Shown: positions 7,986 to 17,966 of the stretch, piece after piece
Position numbering within the stretch: position 1 is the first letter of the stretch
Layout: each line of letters starts with the position of its first letter
Assembly (NCBI RefSeq): GCF_900130065.1
Contig: NZ_FQXV01000011.1
Span: 62,001-126,000 of the forward strand
DNA length: 64,000 bases
DNA from: Sporobacter termitidis DSM 10068
Lineage (GTDB): Bacteria; Bacillota; Clostridia; Oscillospirales; Oscillospiraceae
Reading direction: 5' to 3'
Translations under genes and position numbers: made by a program
Notes under the pieces: model-generated
Told to the model about the DNA's origin: nothing
Database searches by the model: none
Seen by the model: only the letters and a program-made list of their open reading frames with translations

Positions 7986-8001
7986 GAGCCTGTGTGAAAA
8001 C
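7986..8001 (+). repeat. IS left inverted repeat
   Basis: GAGCCTGTGTGAAAAC, preceded by TGTA. Confidence 0.88.
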
Positions 8002-8081
8002 CCTACACAAACCAGCCTTAAGCATCATATAATTCCGACTAACTGGCGAAAAATTCAAAATGAGATGCTGAAAGGGTGGAA

Positions 8082-9527
8082 TTACCCCTGCAATATCCTT
8101 ATCAATTGCTTGGTTCCAATGATATTTATTGTTCTTCTCATGTTATACGCTATAAAAGACAGCAATGACTCTGTTCTAACATTCTCTGTCCTTCTGGTCA
8201 GAAAATATGAGAACCCCATAGCTCTTTTAATTGTTCCCCAAGGATGTTCTACAGTTTGCTTCCGGACTTTGTACATATCCGCAAACTGTTCAGTCCTTCG
8301 GTCTACTTCATCAGCTATTCGCTGAAATGGCCTGTCCTGTATCGTCCTGCCCTTTTCATTATTACTGCAATTTTCCTTTACCGGGCAATTTGAGCACGCT
8401 TCAAAGTTTTGATACCGCTTGAAGTCCGTTTCCTGCGTGTATTTTTTCCTGTGCTGATATGGCCTTAGTAGGTGGCCCTGTGGACAAATATATCCATCCT
8501 GGTTTTCATCATAATTGAATTTAGACTTCTCGTACTCTTTCGTCGCAGCCATAAAGGAACGATCGGCCTTTGCGACAATCGGAATGATGTTGTCTTCCTT
8601 GCACATCGCAAACTGCTGTGCCGAATAATATCCTTTATCCGCAATTACTGTAATTGTTTCAACGCCAAGTTCTTCTTTAGCATGTAATGACATGTTGTGT
8701 AATTGCTCTTTATCAACTGGCTCACTCGTCACATCCACGGCCACGACCATATGATTCTTATCATCAACTGCAATTTGTACATTATGGCATATGTCACAGC
8801 CTTTGTTATTGGTTTGCATCATTCTGGAATCGGGGTCCGTCTCATAAATCGTACCGCTTATTTTTACCGTCTGTTCCAATTCCCTGAGCTCGTCCAACCG
8901 TTTGTAGACACCTTTTATCTTTTCGTCAATTTCAGACCGATTCAGTTTGGGTGTCACACAATCGTTTTCCTGCTCATCATATTGATCCAGTAATAGCAGA
9001 TAACCTTCAGCTACTTTATTGTAATGCTCTATTTTCTTTTGAAGCTTTTTCTCGCTGTGATAGGAAAATCGGCTGTTACTGGCTCTGAATTTACTGCCGT
9101 CAACAGCAATCATTTCTTTCCCAATCAAGCCTAGTTCATCGCAGATCATACTGAATTTGTGAAAAGCTTGCTTTATTGGCCCTTTATTGTTCTTCCGGAA
9201 ATCTGCAATAGTTTTGAAGTCTGGTTTTAAGCCATTGATTAACCACATGACTTCAATATTTCGATAGCATTCACGTTCGACCTTTCTAGTTGAGCGAATT
9301 CCATTGAAATAGCCGTATGCGTACAGCTTAAACATATCGACTGGGCTATATGGCTTTCTGCCAGTCTCTTTTGTCTCTGAATGAGTAAAGCCCATCGACG
9401 GGATATCCATTTTTTCGACGATCACATCTAATGCTCTTACTTCGGCGTCTCCTGTGAGCATATCATCCAAACACATTGGCAGCATGTTGATTTGATTCCG
9501 GTTTTCACTGCATTTGTACCGCTCCAA
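8082..9527 (-). CDS. IS1182-family transposase
   Basis: About 481 residues from a TTG start at 9527 (AGGGGG upstream). The frame stays open to 9668, but that would run through the right inverted repeat and out of the element, so the longer start is wrong. The N-terminus (ENRNQINMLP, LDDML) and the middle (MIAVDGSKFRASNS; TVIADKGYYS) are typical of this DDE family. A Cys-rich segment (CPQGH, CSNCPVKENC) and the final VEHPWGTIKRAMG contain the last acidic/basic part of the core. It catalyses cut and re-insertion of the element. No frameshift was seen. Confidence 0.93.
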   Translation of the reverse strand: MERYKCSENRNQINMLPMCLDDMLTGDAEVRALDVIVEKMDIPSMGFTHSETKETGRKPYSPVDMFKLYAYGYFNGIRSTRKVERECYRNIEVMWLINGLKPDFKTIADFRKNNKGPIKQAFHKFSMICDELGLIGKEMIAVDGSKFRASNSRFSYHSEKKLQKKIEHYNKVAEGYLLLLDQYDEQENDCVTPKLNRSEIDEKIKGVYKRLDELRELEQTVKISGTIYETDPDSRMMQTNNKGCDICHNVQIAVDDKNHMVVAVDVTSEPVDKEQLHNMSLHAKEELGVETITVIADKGYYSAQQFAMCKEDNIIPIVAKADRSFMAATKEYEKSKFNYDENQDGYICPQGHLLRPYQHRKKYTQETDFKRYQNFEACSNCPVKENCSNNEKGRTIQDRPFQRIADEVDRRTEQFADMYKVRKQTVEHPWGTIKRAMGFSYFLTRRTENVRTESLLSFIAYNMRRTINIIGTKQLIRILQG

Positions 9528-9600
9528 GGTGATCAGCCCCCTGTCGTTGTTGTCACCTATATTATACCATAATATTCCTGCATATTGAAGAATTCGAGAC

Positions 9601-9616
9601 GTTTTCACACAGCCTC
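9601..9616 (-). repeat. IS right inverted repeat
   Basis: Reverse complement reads GAGGCTGTGTGAAAAC. TGTA follows it at 9617-9620. Confidence 0.88.
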
Positions 9617-9707
9617 TGTAGTAACGGGAAGTTTCGATGATGTAATCCTGAATCGCGGTAAATTTCAATTAATCAAAAAATACATAGAAGCAGAATGGAC
9701 GGCGGTA

Positions 9708-11219
9708 ATGGAAACGATTTATCAAGAATATCTAAAACTGAATATTGACGGTTCCCTTATCGGCCTGGAGCGGGGAGCGGACGAAAACAACTATTTCTGT
9801 ACTCCCGAGGGTGCAGGCATCATAGGCTGGGCCGGTGTTGACGGTATTCATTTTTGCTTTGTGCGCGGCTTTGGAGAGATGGTATTTGCCGTCAGCCCAA
9901 TGAACGCACCCGGCGGCAGCTATGTGCATCCGCTGGCACGGGATTTCAAGGATTTTCTGAGGCTTTTGCTGGCTTGCGGCCATACCGCGGCGCTGGAACA
10001 GGCGTGGTGCTGGGAGCAGGAGCAGTTTGATGAATTCCTGAGGAAAAACGCCCCTGCGGACGAGCAATCGGCAGCGCTTCATATCCTCCGGGAAAAGATG
10101 TCCCTTACGCCCATGGCGCAGCCGTTTGCCTACATCAAAGCCCTGCAGGACGGGTTTGATTACCGCACCATCCCCTATACGGAGGACTACTATGACGCCG
10201 TTCACGCCGACTCCCCCATACCGGAATGGAAGGTTTACTTTGACGGGAGCTTTTGGGGGCATCATGGCCGCGAAAGGGCGGGAACGGAAATCTCCCTGAA
10301 CAGGCAAATCGCCTGGGAGGATGAGGTCTGGACGGTTCCGGCGATTTACGCCTGTGGAAAAGGCTTGATTGTCGATTTCTGCTTGCAGGTTCCAGCGGAG
10401 CGAATCCGCGCCTTTCCGGAGCAATGGAACCTCTCCGCCGACGGCGGCGGCGCCGGGCTTACCGTTGAGCGGCGGATGCGAATCGACGCGGAAAACCCGC
10501 TGGCTGTCAATATAAATCCGACGGTTGTGCTGAACGGCGCCGAGCTTTCCAGCTCGCATGGCTGCGGCCTCTGCTGGAACCCCTGCCTGCCGGAGGGCAA
10601 CGGCCTTGAGGCGTGGAGCGTCATGCGGCACTATGGGCTTGACCTCGGGCAAGGCTATGTCGTTTGGCGCGGCGCTTTCCCCTGGAAAACGAAGCGCAGG
10701 CCGCAAATCAAAACGCTCGGCGTGAGGTTGGCGCGAGAGCCTGTATCCATACCGGGGCCGCGTTTCCGGGTATCGCTGCCCGGTGCGCAAATGGCGCTTA
10801 TACATCCGTCCACGGGGGAGAGTCTCCTCCTGACCGTGCGGGAATATGAACGGCGGGAGCTGTCCGCCGAGCATTTCAACGACCCCGATCTGGAGTTCCC
10901 AAGGCACCTTATCATGATGAGCTACACGCTCTCGCCCGACCTCCCGGATCAAGCCTTTACGGTCGAGGATTGCGCGCCGGGCGACCGGCCCCGGCAAAAG
11001 CACACCGACCCAAGGGCGCCGCAGGCAACCGGTGACGTTTGCTGCATCGGTATCATCGGCAGCGCGGATGCGGCGGCCGCCATCGTTCTCGGAAACGGCA
11101 ATCAGGGTAAGCTCCGGGCTGCCTGCTCTGCGCTGCATTTTGAGCCGGCGAAGGATGTGGAGTGGCGCATGATATTTTATGAAAAGACACGCCGGGATAT
11201 TATGGCGGAGCTGCTATAA
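9708..11219 (+). CDS. Uncharacterised protein, about 503 residues
   Basis: The open frame begins inside the IS, so the ATG at 9708 (METIYQEYLKLNIDGSLIG) is the first start outside it; the RBS before it is poor (GGACGG). Residues 1-150 are compact and conserved-looking (GIIGWAGVDGIHFCFVRGFGEMVF; HPLARDFKDFLRLLLACG). The remainder is beta-rich with Trp/Gly motifs. I do not recognise a catalytic motif, signal peptide or membrane helix. The IS insertion 88 bp upstream may have removed or replaced its promoter. The joined pre-insertion sequence shows no extra start codon in frame. Confidence 0.75.
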   Translation: METIYQEYLKLNIDGSLIGLERGADENNYFCTPEGAGIIGWAGVDGIHFCFVRGFGEMVFAVSPMNAPGGSYVHPLARDFKDFLRLLLACGHTAALEQAWCWEQEQFDEFLRKNAPADEQSAALHILREKMSLTPMAQPFAYIKALQDGFDYRTIPYTEDYYDAVHADSPIPEWKVYFDGSFWGHHGRERAGTEISLNRQIAWEDEVWTVPAIYACGKGLIVDFCLQVPAERIRAFPEQWNLSADGGGAGLTVERRMRIDAENPLAVNINPTVVLNGAELSSSHGCGLCWNPCLPEGNGLEAWSVMRHYGLDLGQGYVVWRGAFPWKTKRRPQIKTLGVRLAREPVSIPGPRFRVSLPGAQMALIHPSTGESLLLTVREYERRELSAEHFNDPDLEFPRHLIMMSYTLSPDLPDQAFTVEDCAPGDRPRQKHTDPRAPQATGDVCCIGIIGSADAAAAIVLGNGNQGKLRAACSALHFEPAKDVEWRMIFYEKTRRDIMAELL

Positions 11220-11434
11220 ACCAAGGGACCAATAAGATCGTGCACTCCGTTGACGAGGCCCTCCTGCGCGCACGTCAGACCGCCGCTCCTTTAGACGCAA
11301 AGCGTCTTGGGAAAGACACGCCCTGCACCAAACTGACATTATGATAATAATATGAGGCCATACAAAACCCGGCTTAAAATGTTGCGACAACGATTTGTCT
11401 CCCGTCTATACTTTTTTTGAAGGGAGGGAGATTC
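11220..11434. other. Intergenic region before the AraC gene
   Basis: A short AGACGC/GCGTCT hairpin is present near 11293-11309. No clear promoter with good spacing was found. Confidence 0.4.
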
Positions 11435-12361
11435 TTGGATTTATTAACCCGTATGAGTCTGGCGCTGGCATATGTGGAAGATAACCTGACAGGCGAGATC
11501 GATCAAGAGGCGCTGGCGCGGATTGCCTGCTGTTCGTCTTACAACTTTTATCGGATGTTTTCGTTCATTACTGATATTTCGCTCACCGAATACATCCGCA
11601 GAAGACGGTTGACACTGGCGGCAATCGAATTGCAAAGCAGCAATGTCAAGGTGATTGATCTGGCCTTAAAATATGGTTACGATTCGCCTGTTTCATTTTC
11701 GCGGGCATTCCAGACACTCCATGGAGTTACGCCGACGGAAGCGCGCGCCGGCAGTGTAACGCTAAAGGCATATCCAAGAATTTCTTTCCAAATTTCAATC
11801 AAAGGAGAGAAAGAAATGGATTATCGCATTGAAAGCAAAGAGGCATTTCAGGTTTTTGGTTATGAAGGCATATTTAAAACAGACGGCAGCGGCCTGAAGG
11901 CAGATATTCTGCATGATAACGCTGTGCATCAGAGTAATCCGCATGAGATGTGGAACCAAAATCACGCAAACGGTGCATATGAAAAGCTCGCAGCGGATGC
12001 CGGCGATTTGCCGCCGTTTGTCAGCCCCGACTTATGCAGGATACACGGGGTATGCGATTATAAACAAACACAACCCGGTACATTCGTGTATATGCAGTGT
12101 GCTTTCAGGAGCAAAAACAGCAGGATTGACGGATATACCGTCACAGATATCCCGGCGTACACGTGGGTTATATTCCCGTCTAAAAAATTTAAATGGGGCA
12201 AGGTTGTCGAAGTCGTCGATAACTTGAATAAGCGCTTTTATTCTGAATGGCTTCCTACCGCCGAATACGAGCAGGCGAACGGTATAAACCTCGAGGTATA
12301 CAGCGGGGACTCCGACATGGGCTATGTTGAATTGTGGTATGCGGTAAAGAAAAAGGTATAG
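11435..12361 (+). CDS. AraC-family regulator with GyrI-like effector domain
   Basis: 308 residues from a TTG start at 11435, placed 4 nt after AAGGGAGGGAG. The in-frame TTG at 11417 lies before that site. Residues 1-105 are an AraC/XylS domain with two helix-turn-helix units (EALARIACCSSYNFYRMF; VIDLALKYGYDSPVSFSRAFQ). Residues about 130-308 are a GyrI-like small-molecule binding domain (MDYRIESKEAFQVFGYEG; GYVELWYAVKKK at the end). Such proteins (Rob/SoxS/BltR-like layout) activate transport or detoxification genes when a lipophilic ligand binds. No obvious efflux gene is adjacent, so the target is unknown. Confidence 0.9.
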   Translation: MDLLTRMSLALAYVEDNLTGEIDQEALARIACCSSYNFYRMFSFITDISLTEYIRRRRLTLAAIELQSSNVKVIDLALKYGYDSPVSFSRAFQTLHGVTPTEARAGSVTLKAYPRISFQISIKGEKEMDYRIESKEAFQVFGYEGIFKTDGSGLKADILHDNAVHQSNPHEMWNQNHANGAYEKLAADAGDLPPFVSPDLCRIHGVCDYKQTQPGTFVYMQCAFRSKNSRIDGYTVTDIPAYTWVIFPSKKFKWGKVVEVVDNLNKRFYSEWLPTAEYEQANGINLEVYSGDSDMGYVELWYAVKKKV

Positions 12362-12442
12362 CGAATTTACTAGAGGCTGCTCTGCATTGCGGAGCAGCCT
12401 CATGCTTATACGCCCGGCTGGATCTATTAGCGGCGTGAAATT

Positions 12443-12766
12443 TTATTTACAACATGACGACGTATCCTTATTCAAGCTGCGGGGGCGGCGTTTTGGATTT
12501 GCGGGAAACCACCCTTTTTTTACACGTTCTCTTTGTTCTTTCAATTCTATGATGGACCACAGACAGGTGCAGCCGAAGATTGCCAAAATTGCCGACACGA
12601 TAATCAAATGAACGAAACAGGACGCCGCAACCGCGATAATACCAATTGCAAGGAATACGGGCCAGACCTTATCCGTAAAGTAATATTCACATTTTATAAT
12701 TATTGGATGGAATACCCCAATGATCAAAAAAGCGGCGATCCCGATGATCAAGCCTGTAAACACCAT
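12443..12766 (-). CDS. DUF4491 small membrane protein
   Basis: 107 residues from ATG 12766 (MVFTGLIIGI), chosen because GGAGG lies 10 nt upstream. The frame is open further upstream but without an RBS. There are three hydrophobic helices (about 3-20, 30-50 and 54-75) and a conserved tail KKGWFPANPKRR. The pattern (ITKAEYYF-like segment, W, WFP-NPKR) fits DUF4491, an uncharacterised Firmicutes/Bacteroidetes membrane family. No partner is evident. Confidence 0.8.
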   Translation of the reverse strand: MVFTGLIIGIAAFLIIGVFHPIIIKCEYYFTDKVWPVFLAIGIIAVAASCFVHLIIVSAILAIFGCTCLWSIIELKEQRERVKKGWFPANPKRRPRSLNKDTSSCCK

Positions 12767-12825
12767 GGCATCAAACCTCCGAAGATTTATGAATAGCATT
12801 TTCCCGCAGCATTCCACTTAGAACG

Positions 12826-12849
12826 AAGGGGCAGCTGTCACTGCCCCTT
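12826..12849 (-). terminator. Terminator downstream of katG
   Basis: 9-bp stem AAGGGGCAG/CTGCCCCTT with 6-nt loop, 32 bp after the katG stop. The U-tract is weak. Confidence 0.6.
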
Positions 12850-12880
12850 TTCTCAAAGCTCAGTATCGCCTCAACACGAT

Positions 12881-15521
<2,641 letters not shown>

Positions 15522-15544
15522 TTGAATCGCTGCCTATCTTATAT

Positions 15545-15573
15545 ATTGTATTTAGAAGTGAATTAAGAATCAA
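15545..15573 (-). promoter_or_regulatory. Promoter of the fur/perR-katG operon
   Basis: On the minus strand TTGATT (15573-15568) and TACAAT (15550-15545) are spaced by 17 bp. The -35 box touches the palindrome at 15573-15597. Confidence 0.7.
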
Positions 15574-15597
15574 AAAATTGTAACGATTACAATTTTT
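15573..15597. promoter_or_regulatory. Fur/PerR-type operator palindrome
   Basis: AAAAATTGTAA-CGA-TTACAATTTTT, perfect 11-bp arms. It resembles the Per box (TTATAAT-N-ATTATAA) in AT-rich symmetry but has half-site ATTGTAA. It lies next to the -35 box of the fur/perR-katG promoter. Confidence 0.75.
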
Positions 15598-15646
15598 ATT
15601 ATATACGTTGAGGATAGTATCTGCAATAACTTTTTGCAATTGGCTA

Positions 15647-15675
15647 TTGACAAATCCGTATTACACCTGTAATAT
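15647..15675 (+). promoter_or_regulatory. Promoter of blaI-blaR1
   Basis: TTGACA (15647-15652) and TAATAT (15670-15675), 17-bp spacer. The first BlaI box covers part of the spacer and the -10 box. Confidence 0.85.
15659..15674. promoter_or_regulatory. BlaI/MecI operator 1
   Basis: TATTACA-CC-TGTAATA, a perfect palindrome with the TACA/TGTA core of BlaI/MecI boxes, over the -10 region. Confidence 0.85.
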
Positions 15676-15682
15676 CATCACG

Positions 15683-15698
15683 TAGTACATATGTAATA
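15683..15698. promoter_or_regulatory. BlaI/MecI operator 2
   Basis: TAGTACA-TA-TGTAATA, one mismatch between arms, 24 bp after operator 1 and just before the RBS GAGGAGG. Paired boxes like this allow two BlaI dimers to bind. Confidence 0.8.
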
Positions 15699-15715
15699 CG
15701 AGGAGGCAGGATGCG

Positions 15716-16093
15716 ATGAACAATATATCTGATGCCGAATGGAAGGTCATGCGGGTGCTGTGGGACCGCTCCCCCATGTCGGGCGGCGAGATTGCCGAAA
15801 GGCTCGAGCGGGAGACGGACTGGAACCCGAAAACGATACACACCCTGCTGCGCCGTCTGGTGGCCAAAGGGGCGGTGACGGCAAAAAAGGAAAAGACGTA
15901 TTATGCGTACTACGCGGCCGTATCCGAGCAGGAGTGCGTCAGGGAGGAGACGGCGTCCTTTCTGGAAAAATGCTTTAACGGCTCGGTCAATCTGCTGCTG
16001 AAAAACTTTATCGGCAACGACAGCCTGACCGAAAAGGACATCGACGCGCTGCAGGCGTTCCTTGACGCGCAAAAGAAAAGGAGGCCGGAATGA
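15716..16093 (+). CDS. blaI: BlaI/MecI/CopY-family repressor
   Basis: 125 residues. Winged helix NISDAEWKVMRVLWDRSPMSGGEIAERL, then TIHTLLRRLVAKGAV (recognition helix) and a C-terminal dimerisation part. BlaI-type repressors are cleaved or released when the cognate BlaR1 senses a beta-lactam or another wall signal. Two palindromic boxes in its own promoter show autoregulation. The ATG at 15716 is preferred over the one at 15711 because the family motif N-ISDAEW begins there. Its stop overlaps the blaR1 start (ATGA). Confidence 0.95.
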   Translation: MNNISDAEWKVMRVLWDRSPMSGGEIAERLERETDWNPKTIHTLLRRLVAKGAVTAKKEKTYYAYYAAVSEQECVREETASFLEKCFNGSVNLLLKNFIGNDSLTEKDIDALQAFLDAQKKRRPE

Positions 16094-17814
16094 ATTTCGT
16101 GATCTGGCTGTTTAAGGACGTGCTTTATCTCGGGGCCACGGCGAGCTTGCTTATTGTCCTCCTGCTGGCGGTCAAAAGGCTCTTCCGGAGAGGGCTCAGC
16201 CCAAAATGGCAGTACTACATATGGGCTTTATTGCTCATCCGCCTTCTCGTACCCTTTCAGGTGCAAAGCCCGATGAGCGTTTACAGCCTGATTTACGGCG
16301 CGGCCTCCAGTATAAACCTCCCCATGCCGGAAACGGTAGGCGCGCTTCAAAACCCGCTGATTAACGAAACGGCGCCCCCGGCCCCCACGGGCGGCACGGC
16401 GGATGTCAACGCGCAGCCCGGCAGCCTGTCTGGCCAGACGCCGGCCGAGGGCGGCGGCACGCCCTCGCAAGGCGCCGAGACGGCCGGAGACGTTCCTGTC
16501 ATAAAAATCGCCGCGCTGCTGTGGCTGTCCGGCGTGAGCCTGTTGGTGCTTTATACCGCCGTCGTCAACATTGCCTTTGCCGGAAACGTGCGGAGGCGCT
16601 ACAGGCCGCTGCGGGATAAGCGGATCGACCGGATTCTGGAGTCCTGCCGGGCCGCCCTGAACATCCGGCGCCGCATTCCCCTGCTGACGTCGGGGGAAAA
16701 GCGGACCCCGTCGCTGTACGGCCTGCTGCGGCCGAAAATACTCGTCTCCGGCACTTATCTGAGCACGCTGGGCGACGACGAGGTCAGGTACATCTTTCTC
16801 CACGAGCTGTCGCACTTCAAGCGCGGGGACATTGCGGTCAATTGGCTGCTGACGGCTTTGCAGGCCGTGTACTTCTTTAACCCGCTCGTGTGGTACGCCT
16901 TTCACAAAATCCACGAGGACTGTGAAATCTCCTGCGACGCGGAGGTCTTGAAATACCTGCGCCCCGAGGAGCGCCTGCTCTACGGCGGCACGATCCTCAA
17001 GCTCGTGCGGCTGCTTTCCGAATCGAATTTCGTCCCGGTGACCGCCGGAATATCAAAAAACAAGTCAAGCACAAAAAGGAGGCTTACTATGATCAGTAAT
17101 TTCAAGCGGAGTAAATGGACGGGAACGGTCCTGGCCATTCTCCTTATCGCCGTTGTCGGCCTTGCCGGACTCACCGGCTGCAGCACAAACACCGGCGCGC
17201 CGGCGCCGAGCCCGTCCTCCGACAGCGCGGGAACCCCCTCGGAATCGCCGAGCGCCCCGCCCTCCCCTTCCGCCGATGGCACCGGCGCCGACGTCAGCCC
17301 CGAAAGCCCGTCCGCGCCGACGTCCGCAGCGCCGGCGCCCACGGACGGTCCGGGCAACGTGGCCCCCTCAACCGCCCCGGCGCCCACGGCAGGGCTGGAG
17401 CCCTCCATCAGGCCGGTGCCCGCGGCCGCGCAAAAGGCTTATTATGGTGAGTGGACGGTTAAGAGCGTGCTGGCCTACGGGATCGGAACGTACAGCAAGG
17501 ACGACGCCGAGAAGCTCGTCGGAAAAAGCGTGAGCTTCTCGTCCGACAAGGCCAGCTATTATAACGACACGCCGTCCGCCGGCGTCGTAACGGCCAGCGA
17601 CCCGGACTATACGGAATCGACCCTGTCCGCCGAGGACTTTATGACAAGCTACCGGATGACGTTTGACAAGCTGGGAATCACGGCCGATTCGGTGGACGCC
17701 GTCGACGTGGGCGGCCCGCAGGGCGCCGGTGGCTGCACGCTGCTGGTCAAGGACAAAAACACGGTGATCCTTGCCGCCGGCGGCACGTATTTTGAGCTCT
17801 CGAGAGCCTCTTAA
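16090..17814 (+). CDS. BlaR1/MecR1-type M56 sensor protease with non-PBP C-terminal domain
   Basis: 574 residues. There are several membrane helices in the first 170 residues and again near 250 and 340. The gluzincin zinc site HELSHFKRGD is at about residues 238-247, with the third ligand Glu in the EDCEISCDAEVL segment. This part is a normal M56 signalling protease that would cleave BlaI. The C-terminal sensor is not a penicillin-binding fold. A membrane helix ending LTGCS is followed by a Pro/Ser/Ala/Thr-rich linker of about 80 residues and a 110-residue domain (YYGEWTVKSVLAYG) that looks lipocalin-like, similar to domains seen in clostridial lipoproteins. No SxxK/KTG motif is present, so beta-lactam acylation is unlikely and the signal is unknown. 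Confidence 0.88.
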   Translation: MNFVIWLFKDVLYLGATASLLIVLLLAVKRLFRRGLSPKWQYYIWALLLIRLLVPFQVQSPMSVYSLIYGAASSINLPMPETVGALQNPLINETAPPAPTGGTADVNAQPGSLSGQTPAEGGGTPSQGAETAGDVPVIKIAALLWLSGVSLLVLYTAVVNIAFAGNVRRRYRPLRDKRIDRILESCRAALNIRRRIPLLTSGEKRTPSLYGLLRPKILVSGTYLSTLGDDEVRYIFLHELSHFKRGDIAVNWLLTALQAVYFFNPLVWYAFHKIHEDCEISCDAEVLKYLRPEERLLYGGTILKLVRLLSESNFVPVTAGISKNKSSTKRRLTMISNFKRSKWTGTVLAILLIAVVGLAGLTGCSTNTGAPAPSPSSDSAGTPSESPSAPPSPSADGTGADVSPESPSAPTSAAPAPTDGPGNVAPSTAPAPTAGLEPSIRPVPAAAQKAYYGEWTVKSVLAYGIGTYSKDDAEKLVGKSVSFSSDKASYYNDTPSAGVVTASDPDYTESTLSAEDFMTSYRMTFDKLGITADSVDAVDVGGPQGAGGCTLLVKDKNTVILAAGGTYFELSRAS

Positions 17815-17845
17815 ACTTAAAAGGCATCGCCAAAACCTCCGGCTG

Positions 17846-17913
17846 ATGCTATGCTGCCCCCAGATAGGACAGTGAAACAAAAAACACTGTTCAGTCTGGG
17901 GGCAGCATAGCAT
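17846..17913. repeat. Long inverted repeat after blaR1
   Basis: Arms 17846-17874 and 17885-17913 pair over about 29 bp with few mismatches. The outer 19 bp (ATGCTATGCTGCCCCCAGA and its complement) are perfect. A further CCTCCGG/CCGGAGG pair encloses it (about 17837-17928), followed by CTTTTCTT. It is a terminator for blaR1, possibly formed from a miniature inverted-repeat element. Confidence 0.7.
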
Positions 17914-17966
17914 TTTAAGCCCGGAGGCTTTTCTTGTCTGTTTTCGCGGCCGTTAGGTCGCATATT

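Larger units (their letters stand above)
7986..9616. mobile_element. IS1182-family insertion sequence
   Basis: The element is about 1631 bp. The outer 16 bp are inverted repeats (GAGCCTGTGTGAAAAC at the left; the right end read inward is GAGGCTGTGTGAAAAC, one mismatch). The flanks carry a 4-bp direct repeat TGTA (7982-7985 and 9617-9620), the expected target duplication. One transposase gene fills the interior. Ends, target duplication and gene all look intact, so the insertion is probably recent. Confidence 0.92.

Noticed and set aside
9585-9707. N-terminal extension of the unknown protein into the IS end
   Set aside because: It would translate the inverted repeat; the native start must lie outside the element (9708).
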